Shown here piece after piece: positions 48,701-59,700 of a stretch of DNA of 64,000 nucleotides. Every line of letters begins with the position of its first letter. The first letter of the stretch is position 1. Source of the DNA: Naematelia aurantialba (lineage: Eukaryota > Basidiomycota > Tremellomycetes > Tremellales > Naemateliaceae); the NCBI GenBank assembly GCA_021527695.1, contig JAKFAO010000003.1, positions 1,364,001 through 1,428,000 of the forward strand. The letters run 5' to 3'. The notes beneath the pieces were generated by a model. That model was not told the DNA's origin and made no database searches. It saw only the letters and a program-made list of their open reading frames with translations. Made by a program: the position numbers and the translations under genes.

Positions 48701-49775
48701 TCAGAGTTAGAGTGGTGGATTGTAAAAGACGTGCGCTGATGTGGTTCAGATATCTGGTGGCTTGGGTTCGCACTGTGGCTCGTTTGCATCATCGAGGTAG
48801 ATCAGAAATGAGAAGTGGTACTGATAAAGTAGCGCCACCATTTGAATGAAGCATCCGATTACGAATGGTTCAACATCTTCAACATCATCTTTGAGCTCGT
48901 CAGCGCGTACGGAACGGTCGGCCTCTCTCTCGGCGTCGGGAACGATAACTATTCGTGAGTACCCGAGATATCTCCTGTGGGACTCGGAACGCGTCTTGCT
49001 GACCATACGCAGATTATCAGGCAGTTTCCGGAAACTGTCAAAGCTGGTCGTCTGCGCTGTGATGCTGCGTGGCCGACATCGTGGTTTGCCTGTGGCGATT
49101 GACCGTGCTGTCATGCGTGAGTTTGTCGCCTTCCACACCGTACCTCTGAATTCATATTGCCGAGCGTCCCATGTATGCTCTCGTGTCCCGTATCTGCTCT
49201 CGTGTCCCACACCCAACCAGTGCGCTGACATCACGCCAGTTCCACGCGACTTTACCGCGGCGGACGAGGAAGCATTCGAGGAAGAGCGGTCGCGTCGTAT
49301 GTCCCGTCGAGGATCCGCTATCATATCGGAAGAAGCTATCAATTCCTTCCGACACGGCTCAGCCTCCATGTCCCACTCACAAGCTATACCTCCTGACGCC
49401 TCACCCGTCGTCAGTCCATACAGCGCTCGTCCTGTGCCGCTCTCCCATCGCCGCGACTCGGTACCTGCCTCCAGCTCGCAACCCCTTCGGCGTGAAGCAT
49501 CGCCCACTGCCGCTGCCGCGGGCCCGACCCTGGGGTCCGGATCGGGGCCAGAATCAGCGCCGGGATCAGGACCGAGGCGTTCAAGCTCGCTGTCGGCGGC
49601 GCCGGGTAGTCCGGCACAACTGGCGTTTGCATTTTCCAGAGCGTCGGGAGAGAGACAACGCTCGCCGGCCACGTTTAGAGGCGGGAATGGCGGTGGCGGT
49701 CTGACGCCTGTCAGGGAAAGTACGGTGAATAGAGCGCATACACGGGTCGAGGACGACGAGTCTGCGATCGAGTGA
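45755..49775 (+). CDS. TRK1: Trk-family potassium transporter
   Basis: Plasma-membrane K+ uptake system built from four membrane-pore-membrane units. ATG 45755 gives MPDLPKHLKVPSRAAKFVLL. The first pore loop is CMSSMTVTGLATINLSTL. A hydrophilic cytosolic loop of about 370 residues (46200-47400) follows, typical of fungal Trk. Then ALKVLLIIVITYFVFVQLAA, pore 2 SVSAYSNTGLSLVDLSMV, LIILIFAGNTAFPVLLAFR, pore 3 QSAAVRAAGFAIVPVNSLAP, and pore 4 FELVSAYGTVGLSLG. The conserved glycine of each filter is present. The tail is disordered and Ser/Pro-rich and ends DDESAIE with stop TGA at 49773-49775. About 1,050 residues across roughly fifteen exons, several very short around 47770-48120 (for example PVLLAFR split over three). 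Confidence 0.93.
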
Positions 49776-50703
49776 GGGGACTGGGATGGATCGGACGGTT
49801 GGGCTGGGCGGTTGGGCTGGGCAATTGGGCGGCGTGGTTTGGTCGGTTGGGTGGTTGGGTGGTTGGGTGGTTGGGTGGTTGGGTGGTCGGGTGGTTGGGT
49901 GGTTGGGTGGTTGGTGTTGTACAAAACCTTCACAGTTTCCATTGTTCCATTAGCCAAGGCTGCATTGCATGGGCGGGTAGGAGGCCATTCCTACAGTGCC
50001 TAATGTGCACATCCGCAAACACTCACAGATCGTATTGTTGTAATGACTATGTATCCTATACCGCCATCCACGTCCACTGTGGGTGTGGCTCTGGGAGCAT
50101 ACGAGTATGCAGGCGGTGCTGGCGGTGTTGGCGGTGCTGGCGATGTTGGCGGTGCTGGCGGTGTTGGCGGTGCTGACGGTGCTGGCGGTGCTGGCGGTGT
50201 TGTCGGTGCTGGCGGTGTTGGCGCTTGGGCGCGGCGCCCTAGTGTCTGGCGCTATTGTTTTCATTCTGACAAGATCTTATGTCTAGGTGACACGACGTTG
50301 TGGTGTTCTGGCACGGACATGGAATCAAGTCAAAAGCAAGTCTGCGCCCCGTGGTTGGTCGCTTGATCGCTTGATCGCTTGGTGACTGTGGTCACAGGGA
50401 CAGCGACGCCAGTGTCATTGTCACCAATACGGGCACTGCATGCGCCAACTGCATGTATCTGCTCTTGCTTGCTCTCCCTCGTGTCGGCCGCTTGTCCGCG
50501 TCTCCCTCATGCCCACATCTAGCTCTCCCGCATGCACACATCTAGTTCTCCCTCATGCCCCACAACTAGCTCTCCCTCACGCCCCACAGCTAACTCTCCC
50601 TGACCCCCTGTCTCCTGCTCTCTGTCTGTCATCGCCTTCTCCCACTGACGTCCGGCCCACCCTCACTTTACCCGCCTGCTCCACCGTGACTTGGCTCTTG
50701 CGC
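49776..50703 (+). repeat. Convergent gap TRK / RPE1 with two minisatellites
   Basis: 928 bp. Part one, about 49795-49915, is an 8-bp GGTTGGGT-type repeat (G-rich on plus strand, G-quadruplex potential) starting within 50 bp of the TRK stop. Part two, about 50111-50226, is a 9-bp repeat of GCTGGCGGT/GTTGGCGGT, about twelve units. Near 50505-50600 there is a third, looser repeat of CTAGCTCTCCCTCATGCC. Poly-Gly/Ala and Thr/Ala/Asn readings of the second block are artefacts of the repeat. Confidence 0.85.
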
Positions 50704-50968
50704 TCACTTCTTCGCAGCGGCAATCTCCTCGTCGACCGAAGTGCGCATCTCCTCAATGGTCTTTTTGGGGTCTTTGGCGCCGAAGATGGCCGTCCCAGCG
50801 ACGAGGACGTTGGACCCTGTGCCGAGTCAGCTCTGCGGCGTGTTCGCGCGCTCCTCTGGACGCTTGCTCGCTGGTCTGCTCTGGCTCTCTCCATTCACTC
50901 GGAGGCATTGACGATACACTAAGAGACTCCAGGGATGACAGGGACGATGGGGTTTGTGGGACTGTCGG

Positions 50969-51001
<33 letters not shown>

Positions 51002-52086
51002 CACCACCACCACCACCACCACCACCACCACGACCAACGAACGACTCACCAGCCTGAGCACACTGGCAGGCGTTCCCGGCCCCGACCCCGCCGTCAACCT
51101 GGATATTCGTGCTCGGGAACCGTTCTCTCAAGTCCTTGACCTTGTCAAGGCACTCGGGCATGAACTTTTGTCCTCCCCGCCCAGGACGAACAGTCATGAC
51201 GAGCAGCAAGTCGGCGGCATTGCCGAGGGAAGTGGAGATGGACGATGACGGCGTTTCAGGCGAGATGGCGACGCCTGCTTGCATTTTGTGCGAGTGGATC
51301 AGGTCGATCAGCTTCTCAGGCTCCTCTGTGGGGAGTTAGTGTTCACTTGCTACTGATGGGATAGCACAGCCTCGGATCATGCCCGGGCCGCTGTGGCAGC
51401 ACAGCCTCGGTCGTGCCACCCCCACACATGCCTTGCAGGACTAGAGTAGCCTGCGGTGGGTTGCCAGTGCAGTATTGCTACAATCCACGTGGGAGATGTG
51501 GGAGATGTGGGAGCGCGGGAGCGGGGGAGTACGGAGGCAGGGTGCTAGACGGAACGTATAGATAGAGAAGAGACGTACTGGTCGCTTCGAGATGGAACGT
51601 ATATGACTTGCCGCCGGCTTGGGCAATCTCCGGGACCCACTGGAAGATCGGAGTAAGACAAAAGCGAGCATATCCAAGTACAGCGATACGTAGACCCACC
51701 TGCTCGGGATTGGCGACCATCATGTGGCAGTCCATGAAGATATCCGGGACGTTATCGCGCACACAGCTGAGAATGGGTGCGCCCATGGTGATGTTCGGCA
51801 CAAAGTTACTGCTCTCGTCAGCTCCACAACTTCAGCAGTGTGGTTGGACGAGCTTACCCATCCATCACATCTACAAATAGCCGTCAGCAAGCCCGAGCAG
51901 TCGTCGTGGAAGTCTCGAGGAGAGATCCGCTCACCCATGTGCAGCCAGTCGGCACCGCTGCTGATCATGCGCCTGCATTCCTCGGCGAGGTTCGACAGGT
52001 CGCTCTGTTTGCGTGAGCTCCTGGCAAATAATACGGTATGGCGAGCTCACTGCCAGCACCGAGGGGGAGATGATTGCCTTGGACAT
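50704..52086 (-). CDS. RPE1: Ribulose-phosphate 3-epimerase
   Basis: Interconverts ribulose 5-phosphate and xylulose 5-phosphate in the cytosolic pentose phosphate pathway; a TIM-barrel metal enzyme. ATG at 52086: MSKAIISPSVLASDLSNLA, then [21 protein letters not shown] with the metal and catalytic Asp, DIFMDCHMMVANPEQ, FHLEAT, KMQAGVAISPETP, LLLVMTVRPGRGGQKF, IQVDGGVGAGNACQCAQAG with the second catalytic Asp, and NVLVAGTAIFGAKDPKKTIE, ending IAAAKK. All active-site residues are present and the length (about 230) is usual. Intron 50817-51049 carries a triplet repeat; about seven introns in total. Confidence 0.96.
50971..51031 (-). repeat. Two adjoining triplet repeats in RPE1 intron
   Basis: On the plus strand (CGA)10 at 50971-51000 runs straight into (CCA)10 at 51001-51030; in the sense strand this is (TGG)10(TCG)10 starting about 18 nt after the donor of intron 50817-51049. 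Confidence 0.95.
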
Positions 52087-52300
52087 CTTGCTCGAGAGAT
52101 AGAACTACACAGTTGTAACAGCGTTTCTTGACTCTCTACGCCTCACACATGGGCTCCGGCGGAGGAAGGAACTGGCGCACGTGGCATTTGCTTCCGTTCG
52201 CCACCGTAGCTGCTCGAACGCTGCAGAAAGACTCGAAGACTTTGCTGTTTTGTTGCCTGTTGCATCCCAATCTCTCGCAGCATACTTTGCGATTCCGACA

Positions 52301-54675
52301 ATGGCTGGTCCACTCTCGGTTGAGGATATCCTGGCCAGGCAAAAGGCAGAGCGTGACGCAGCTGCCAAGCCCAAGTTCTTGACAAAGGAGGAACGGGCCA
52401 AGCTTGCGCTGGAAAAGCGCAATGCAGAGGTCAAGGAACAGCAGGCGCGAGAGGAGGAAGAACGGCGTACCCGGGTAGACTTTGAGCAGCAGGCCGAGGA
52501 GGAGCGGCGTAGAGCAGATGCTGCGAGGTACGGGCAAGGAAATGGACAGTGTGCGTATAGGCCATCCGTCCTTAAATTTGGTCGGTTGAGAGCGCTGACG
52601 GGTTTAGACGGTGGAGGATATGGTCGACAGGATCGGTACGCACGCGACGGGTATCGCCAGGATGGATATCGGCAGGATACGAATGGCCATGGTCACGGCC
52701 GTCAGTACGACCGGAATGGCCGCGGTGGATACGGATCGAGCAATGGGAATGCAAACGGCCATGCTAATGGAAATGGCCACGCTGCGGCGACACCACCCAC
52801 CGCCCCTCGAGGTCACGCGCCGCCGTCAGCCCCTCGAAGCATGCAGAACAGTCATGCTCCAGCTGTGGCATCACCACTCGCGGGTTCGTCCACTCCTGCA
52901 CCAAACTCGCCAAAGCCGAACACGCCAGGCGACGTTGCTGCGCCAACGGACGCTGAGCTTTCGATCATCCGCGCACGGTACCTCGGTCAGAAAGCCGACA
53001 ATAAGAAACCGCGACTACGGAAGATGGCGGACAAGAAAATGATCTTCGACTGGAATGCTGCGGACGACACGACTGCTGCTGAACAGGGCACTTGGAGCGG
53101 CGAACTCAAGGGCCAGGGACCAGGAGGCGCGATGTTTGGCGGCCGTATTGCAGGGTACGAGGAGGAGCCTGCCGTACAAGGCAAAACGCAGTATGCCGAT
53201 GCTCTTGAGAAACGTCGCGCCGGACGAGGTAACAACGACGAGCGTCATTGGTCAGAGAAACCTCTCGAGGAGATGAAGGATCGAGACTGGAGGATCTTCA
53301 GAGAAGATTACAGCATCGCGGCGAGAGGTGGAATGATTCCCCTCCCGTTGAGGAGCTGGAGGGAGTCGAATATCCCCGAGAAGATTCTGAGCGTCATAGA
53401 GGAGGTGGGGTACACGGAGCCAAGTCCAATTCAGCGACAGGCGATCCCGATTGGAATGCAGAACCGGGACCTCATCGGTGTCGCCAAAACTGGTATGTTC
53501 CCCAGTCCCAAAGCACGACTATTGGATAGCTGACTGGGTACGTAGGATCCGGCAAGACTGCGGCATTTGTCATTCCGATGCTAGACTACATCAGCCACCT
53601 CCCTCCACTGGATGACGAGAACCGGCACAAGGGGCCGTATGCGCTCATCCTGGCGCCGACGCGTGAGCTGGCACAGCAGATCGAGTCGGAGACGGTCAAG
53701 TTCGCGGCCAAGCTCAACTACACTTGTGTGTCGATCATCGGTGGGCGTTCCGTCGAAGAGCAACAGTTCCAGCTTCGAAACGGTGCCGAGATTGTCATCG
53801 CCACGCCTGGTCGTCTGAAGGACATGATCGACAAGAGCATGCTCGTCATGTCCCAGTGTCGCTATGTGGTCATGGACGAAGCTGACCGGATGGTCGATCT
53901 GGGTTTCGAAATTGATCTCAACTTCATCCTCGACTCGATGCCAGCGACGCTTGCGAAGCCCGATTCCGCCGAGGTATTGCAGGCAGACGGCGAGTGGAAG
54001 GGATGGCGGGTGACCACGTTGTTCTCGGCGACCATGCCCCCGGCTGTCGACCGGCTGGCGCGCAAGTACCTGCGCAAACCGGCGACAGTCACCATCGGCA
54101 ACGCTGGCGAGGCGGTGGATACTGTCGAGCAACGCGTCGAGTTCATCTTGAGCGAAGAGAAGAAGAAGACGCGCTTGATCGAGATCCTGCGCACGATCGG
54201 TCTTCCACCGCCCATGATTGTCTTTGTCAACCAGAAGAAGACGGCGGACATGGTGGTCAAGTACGTGCACCAGGCGGGCCTGAGCGCGACGACGCTCCAC
54301 TCCGACAAGTCGCAAGTCCAGCGTGAAGCGGCGCTCCAGGCGCTCCGCGACGGCGAGGTCAGCGTGCTCGTGGCGACAGACGTCGCCGGTCGCGGTATCG
54401 ACGTGCCCGACGTATCCTTGGTCATCAACTACCAGATGCCCGACAGCATCGAGAGATGGGTCCATCGCGTGGGACGAACCGGCCGAGCCGGGAAGACGGG
54501 CCTCGCCATCACGTTCTTGAACAACGACGACGACGAGGTCATGTACGATCTCAAGCAGGAGATTGCAAAGTCCCCATTGTCGACTATGAATCCCGAACTC
54601 GCGCGGCACGAAGCCGCACGCCAGCGGATCACCAAGGAGATGAAGCGGAAACGCGCGGCAGAGGAGGCCGACTAG
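52301..54675 (+). CDS. PRP28: DEAD-box RNA helicase Prp28 (U5-100K)
   Basis: Spliceosomal ATPase that displaces U1 from the 5' splice site so U6 can replace it. ATG 52301: MAGPLSVEDILARQKAERD, coiled/charged region, then an Asn/Gly/His-rich stretch (DGYRQDGYRQDTNGHGHGRQ). The family block KMIFDWNAADDT and DWRIFREDYSIAARGG precede the helicase core: Q motif SPIQRQAIPIG, I AKTGSGKTAAFVIPM (split by an intron at 53493-53547), Ia LAPTRELAQQIE, Ib TPGRLKDMI, II MDEADRMVDLGFE, III FSATMPP, IV IVFVNQKKTADM, V ATDVAGRGIDVPD, VI HRVGRTGRAGK. It ends KRKRAAEEAD. Upstream in-frame codons belong to the 5' UTR. Confidence 0.96.
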
Positions 54676-55666
54676 GCAGTGTAGCTGTATCTTTGTTGAG
54701 ATGTATGCGGGTATGTTTGGTGTCTGGACTCAGGTTTCTGATTTCTGGACTCTGGTTTCTGATTTCTGGACTCTGGTTTCTGATTTCTGGATTCTGGTTT
54801 CTGGACTCTGGTTCGGACTTCCAGAAGCAGCGACGCCGGTGAATGGGGTCATGCATGTATTCAGTAATCGTCGACGTCGTAACGCGACGCTCGAGTGCTC
54901 ATAAATCTGTTCATTCAAAGTCTGTGTCCATATCCGACTTTGGCGAGCCACCGCGATACGGCACAGCGTCCTGCTGCAGACCCGTGGGCAAACGACACGG
55001 CATACCTGACCCATACTCTCTCGACACGGTTCGGTTCAACAACAACAGACTTGGGAGCCGTCTGAATCCTTGAGAAGTGACCGTGTGGACACAAACGATA
55101 CACCCCCGCCAAGTGACTCTGTCCTTTGCACCACGGGTGCTGGAACAGCCGATCAGGGCAGGATACCTTCGTTTAGCGAAGTAAAAACAACCAAAGACAT
55201 GGGTGGACAACCAGAACATGGGTGGGGGACCATGGGTCATCAAAACTTTTTGTTCCTTTGTATGATCGCCGAGTGTCTCACAGGTCACTATAGTGCTTGG
55301 CGTTCTAGCGAAAAGGAAGATTAATGTTCAGCTTCATCTTGACCCAAGCCTCAATGTCATCAGCAGCGATCACTCCAGCGATAACAGCTCGGTCATCAAG
55401 CTGCTCATACGTCGGTCATCAAGCTGCTCATGACACTTCATGTCACAAGCCACATCCCTCCGTCTCGGAATCAGCGTCTTCGCTTCGAGCTCCAGGCCTG
55501 CGAAGCCGTCACTGGGTATAGCGTACAGCGTACATGGCGGTTCCAAGGCTGAGCTCGCCCCGAACAGGAAAGAAAGGTATCTATGTACATTTGCGACGCC
55601 GCTCGGGTAGGCCATCAGCGGCTGACGACATCGTTAGCTCGGGCAAAGGCACAAAACGCGACAGGC
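54676..55666 (+). repeat. Convergent gap PRP28 / SKP1 with 21-bp tandem repeat
   Basis: 991 bp. A 21-bp unit CTCTGGTTTCTGATTTCTGG plus A occurs at 54729-54749, 54750-54770 and 54771-54791, then decays to about 54815. A second direct repeat, CGGTCATCAAGCTGCTCAT, occurs twice at about 55391-55428. ORFs on either strand here lack ATG starts or family features; I call no gene. Confidence 0.8.
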
Positions 55667-56636
55667 TCACTCCTCAGCCCACTCATTCTCCTTGCGGATC
55701 TGGTCCTCCTCCTCTGCAGTAAAGCTGCGACCGTCAGCTCCATATATGAGAGGAGAAACTGTCAAGGAAGCTAACTCGTTGGTGATGTTGAACAGCGTCC
55801 TGATCTGCTCCGGTGTCTTGCCCTTGATCATGTTGGCGACAGTCTTGCAGCCCACATCGCTAGTCACGTCAGGAACACTCCACACGGTGGGGCATCACGA
55901 TCAGTCATCCGCCGGGATTAGGATCAGGGTATCGCACGCACAGGAGGGGTTTGATGTCGAGGTAGTTTGACGCGAGGATGATTTCAAACAACATCTCCTG
56001 ATCGACCTGCGCCATGTCAGCTGAGGAAATTCCGCAGAAACGGCATATAGGAGAGTCGGCGGACCTGGATGAATCTGTGATAGCGAAGCGTCAGCGGCAT
56101 ATACGGTGTGCTGTCACAATAAAGGTTATGGTCGGGCTTACTTGGCGTCCCACTCGCCAATGTCCGAGGTCTTGCGCCTCGAGTCGTCGGCATCCGCATC
56201 GGGAGGGGGAAGCGGGTCATTCTTGTGGTGGTCGCAGTACTCGAGGACCTTGGAGAGGACCGATGATGATACGTTGGGTAGGGGGATGATCGCTTCCTGG
56301 GTAGGCAGGTCTACAGCAAGGTTTCAGCAATACTCTAGCAGCCAGCGGCAGGGTGGATGGAAGTAGTCGATGAGAGAGAGGGAGACAGGGACCGAGAGTA
56401 CCACCGCTGTTGGCTTATACAGCAGAAGGACATCCCGGGACTTTGCATGGTATGCCATGCAGCTGAAAACCTCGCCCGCGTCGCAAAGATGCAAAGTCCT
56501 GAAGCCTAGAAGAAACCGACTCACCCTCGAGCATGCTCTTGATCAAGGAACTCCTCTCGGCCACCTTCTTCTCCACGGTGAATTGTTCCTCATCCGAGGT
56601 CTGAAGGATGACCGTGTCTTTTTTCTCGCCGGACAT
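55667..56636 (-). CDS. SKP1: SCF ubiquitin ligase adaptor Skp1
   Basis: Links cullin-1 to F-box proteins in SCF ubiquitin ligases; also in other complexes such as CBF3 in yeasts. ATG 56636: [36 protein letters not shown] (BTB/POZ fold), then [100 protein letters not shown], and [18 protein letters not shown]. The C-terminal F-box-binding helices are complete. About 160 residues and at least six exons. It is divergent from the transcription factor gene, with about 120 bp between start codons. Confidence 0.96.
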
Positions 56637-56757
56637 GATGTTGTCGAGCGGTAGCTAGAGTGGAGTGGCCGAAGACTACAGGAGGTCGTTCGAGGGTATG
56701 GCTCAATGTCGTCGAGTGCGATGAAACGACAATCGTAGGATGGGCAAAGCGACAAGG

Positions 56758-59700
56758 ATGATGGGCTCTGATGAACAGGTCAGTGCGCTCTAACAGGCGC
56801 GCGGGCTAAACCTTGGATCACGTGCCTACTTTTCTCGAGTAACTGCGGGCCTATCCGAGGTCGGCAGTGTTAAAAGGCGCGCGCGGTTGCCGAAGTGGTG
56901 ACGACAGCACAAGAGTGTAATAGTAATTAGACAGAGGAGTATTGACAGCGGAGTCCAGCTCTGCTCTTAGTCGTATGCTAACAAAGTGTTTATACTAGAC
57001 CGCCGTCGCGTCGTGCCCCACCAGCACGCAGCGCTCCAACTCCCTTTGACGCCCGAGGAAGACACCCAGTCGATAGCTTTCTCACCGTACGAGGTATACT
57101 ACGACGCTTGGAAGTTCACCGCCGGTGCTCGTCCACAAACTGTAAAGACCGACATGGCTTGTGCCCGTTGAGCAAGCTGCAATCCCATATTCGCAATCAC
57201 CCGCCGGCCAAGCGCCATCGCCTCATTGGCTCGCGGTCGTGGCGAAGATGTACAATGGTCAAGGGCCGGCTGGCCAAGGCCGTGGCCAACCAGCGTCAGC
57301 GCATTTTCCGCCTTACCCGCTGGGGAACCAGCAATGGGCAGCTGGTGCGGGTCTCCCTCAGGATACGGTCCCGGCTCAGCAATCACCACAGCAGTGGTTC
57401 ATGAGCCAAGGGCAGCCTGGCCCCAGCACCCTCTCGGCAGGATACCAGGTACCCAACTTGGTGGCGGGGCCGGCGGTCTACCAGCCCCGACAGGGATCCA
57501 TGTCGTCCACCTACACTCCGCCACAAGCAACCACCAACACATCCCCCGACACCAATGACCATCCCTCCGCTGGTAGTAGGCCAGAGAAGGCCAGTGCGGC
57601 GAGCAAGAAGAAGCGGAGAAAGGGCACCGATAGGGACGGCAAGGAAGGCACCCCCGACGCGGAGAAGGAGAAGCGCACAAAGACCGGCCGAGCCTGCGAT
57701 GCATGTGTAAGTCGTCTGCATCCCATAGCTCCAACGACTCGTCTGATAATCGCTGCAGCGGACAAAGAAGATTCGCTGTGACATCCAGACGGTCGAGACG
57801 GCAGAAGGAGAGACGCCAGTCTGCGCGCACTGCAAGCAGTACGGACTCGAGTGCACATCGTTCCTACCCATCACCGAGACACGCTTCAAAAAGCGGAAGG
57901 GAACTGGTAAGCCAGTGTCATATCTGTTGTGCTAACATGGCAGAGGTGGAAGAATCCGTGCTGCCGGGGATCTCGACACGCACAAACGGCGGCTCTCAGA
58001 GTCCCACGTATGCCGATGTGACGGTCAAGGGTCCGCGTGAGGTTCCAGCACGAGTTGAAGGTACGCCCGCCGGGACCCGTTTACCAAGGCAGCTCATAGC
58101 TGATCCTTCAGGTCCTACGTCGCTGTCATTTTTGCTGCATACGAGCCTCCCCGCGTCGGTGTCCGAAGCGTACGACTTGCGCGAACACAACAAATGGGAG
58201 GTTTCCGAGGATGGAAACGGTCTCATACGAGTCCACGCACCACCAACCGCCATGTCGTTCGCCGATGGAGACCCCGACGACCCGATGAGAGCACACAACC
58301 GTCTCAATCGACCTGTCCTCTCGGCGCAGACCATCAGCTTGCTAGTCAACGCGTACTTTGATCACCTTGCCCCGCTTCTCCCGATTATATCTCGAGTCGA
58401 GTTTGCCGCAAAGGCGAACCCCAGTCCGTTGCTGTTGTACGCAATCTGTGGCCTAGGGGCGACTAAGCGGCAGTTCCCCCGAGAGGTGTTTGCAGGAGTC
58501 AGAGGGGTGATCAATGGACTGTTGAGGTCGAACGATATCCTCAGTGATGCGAGATTCGAGAATGTACAAGCATTAGCAAGTCATTACAATCTCGTGATGT
58601 GAGACTAAGTTGACGTCCTTCAGCTCCTCCTGTCGCAAGTTGGCGATTTGCATGCCCAGCCCACAGCAGCCACAGCGTCGGCGGCGCTCGTCCGCACAGG
58701 AACGGCCACTCGCATGGCGCAAGACCTTGGCCTACACCGCGAGTCAACTCTGAGAGCACAGACTGCTCAAGATCTCGTGTATGTAGAGCTCCGACGGCGA
58801 GTCTGGGCTGCTTGCGTGATTTTGGACCGCTGGTACGGCGCCGCCCTAGGTATCCCTCTTCTGGTCGATTTGCTAGATTGTGACGTGCTCCTTCCGTCAC
58901 CGTACGATATCAATCCCGACACTGAGCCGAATACCTGGGACATCGATCCAAGCTATATGGGGCTCACCGAGCACTTGAAATTGGCGATTCTCATGGGGCG
59001 GGTGTTGAAGTCCATATACAGCCCGACAGGGCTCAAGCACGCCACAGATGCACAGCTCGTTGGTCTACTGGAAGACATGACAGCTTGGAAGGACAATCTG
59101 CCGGAACAGCTGAGGTTCACAGGCAAAACGAGCTCGAGCATAGCTGGTCCGTAGGAAATCTTCTTCAGTACGCCCAGCTGACACCAACAGGCCTGCTACA
59201 CCTGTCTTATACCGCGCTGCAGTTCCTCTTCTGGCGCGTCTTCATGCGTATCCAATATACGTGTCCTCCACACATACACTTCCGCCTGCGCATGGTCAAT
59301 TGGACTCGCATGATGCAGTGGTCGAGCGAGTCAATCGAGTGGCTTGCAGCGAACACTGAAGCACTCGATTCCATCTTCATCTTCCCGTACACGGCGACGA
59401 GCTGCGCGTTGATCCAGTATCATACTTGGGCGCGACGGCGGGATCCGGGTGCCTTGGAGATGCTGCGTGTGGTCAAGGAGACTGCGTTGAACTGGGAAAA
59501 ACTGGTGCAGCCCGGTAAGTCGGAATCCACCTTGGGTCGGTGCCCTGTTGTAAGCTGATTCACGGCAGACCAAATGTCGATCCGTCGGAAGACATGCGAG
59601 ACAATGACATTGCTTTATGAAGCTGCTCTAAAGACCAACCCAGACACGAATGAAGATAGCAAAGATCGACCACCTGCAATCAATCCGACGCCCGGTGTGA

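Noticed and set aside
49795..49915. Interstitial telomere repeat
   Set aside because: The GGTTGGGT unit does not match the TTAGGG-type telomere repeats known for these fungi; compositional likeness only.
50043..50366. Gly/Val/Ala repeat protein, and Thr/Ala/Asn repeat protein on the other strand
   Set aside because: Both come from the 9-bp minisatellite in a convergent gap; no conserved flanks.
50954..51139. Poly-Asp/poly-His and poly-Thr frames
   Set aside because: Readings of the triplet runs within the RPE1 intron.
53581..54609. 342-codon open frame on the minus strand
   Set aside because: It is exactly antisense to the PRP28 helicase core and reads as Arg/His/Leu-rich low-quality sequence; a shadow of codon bias.
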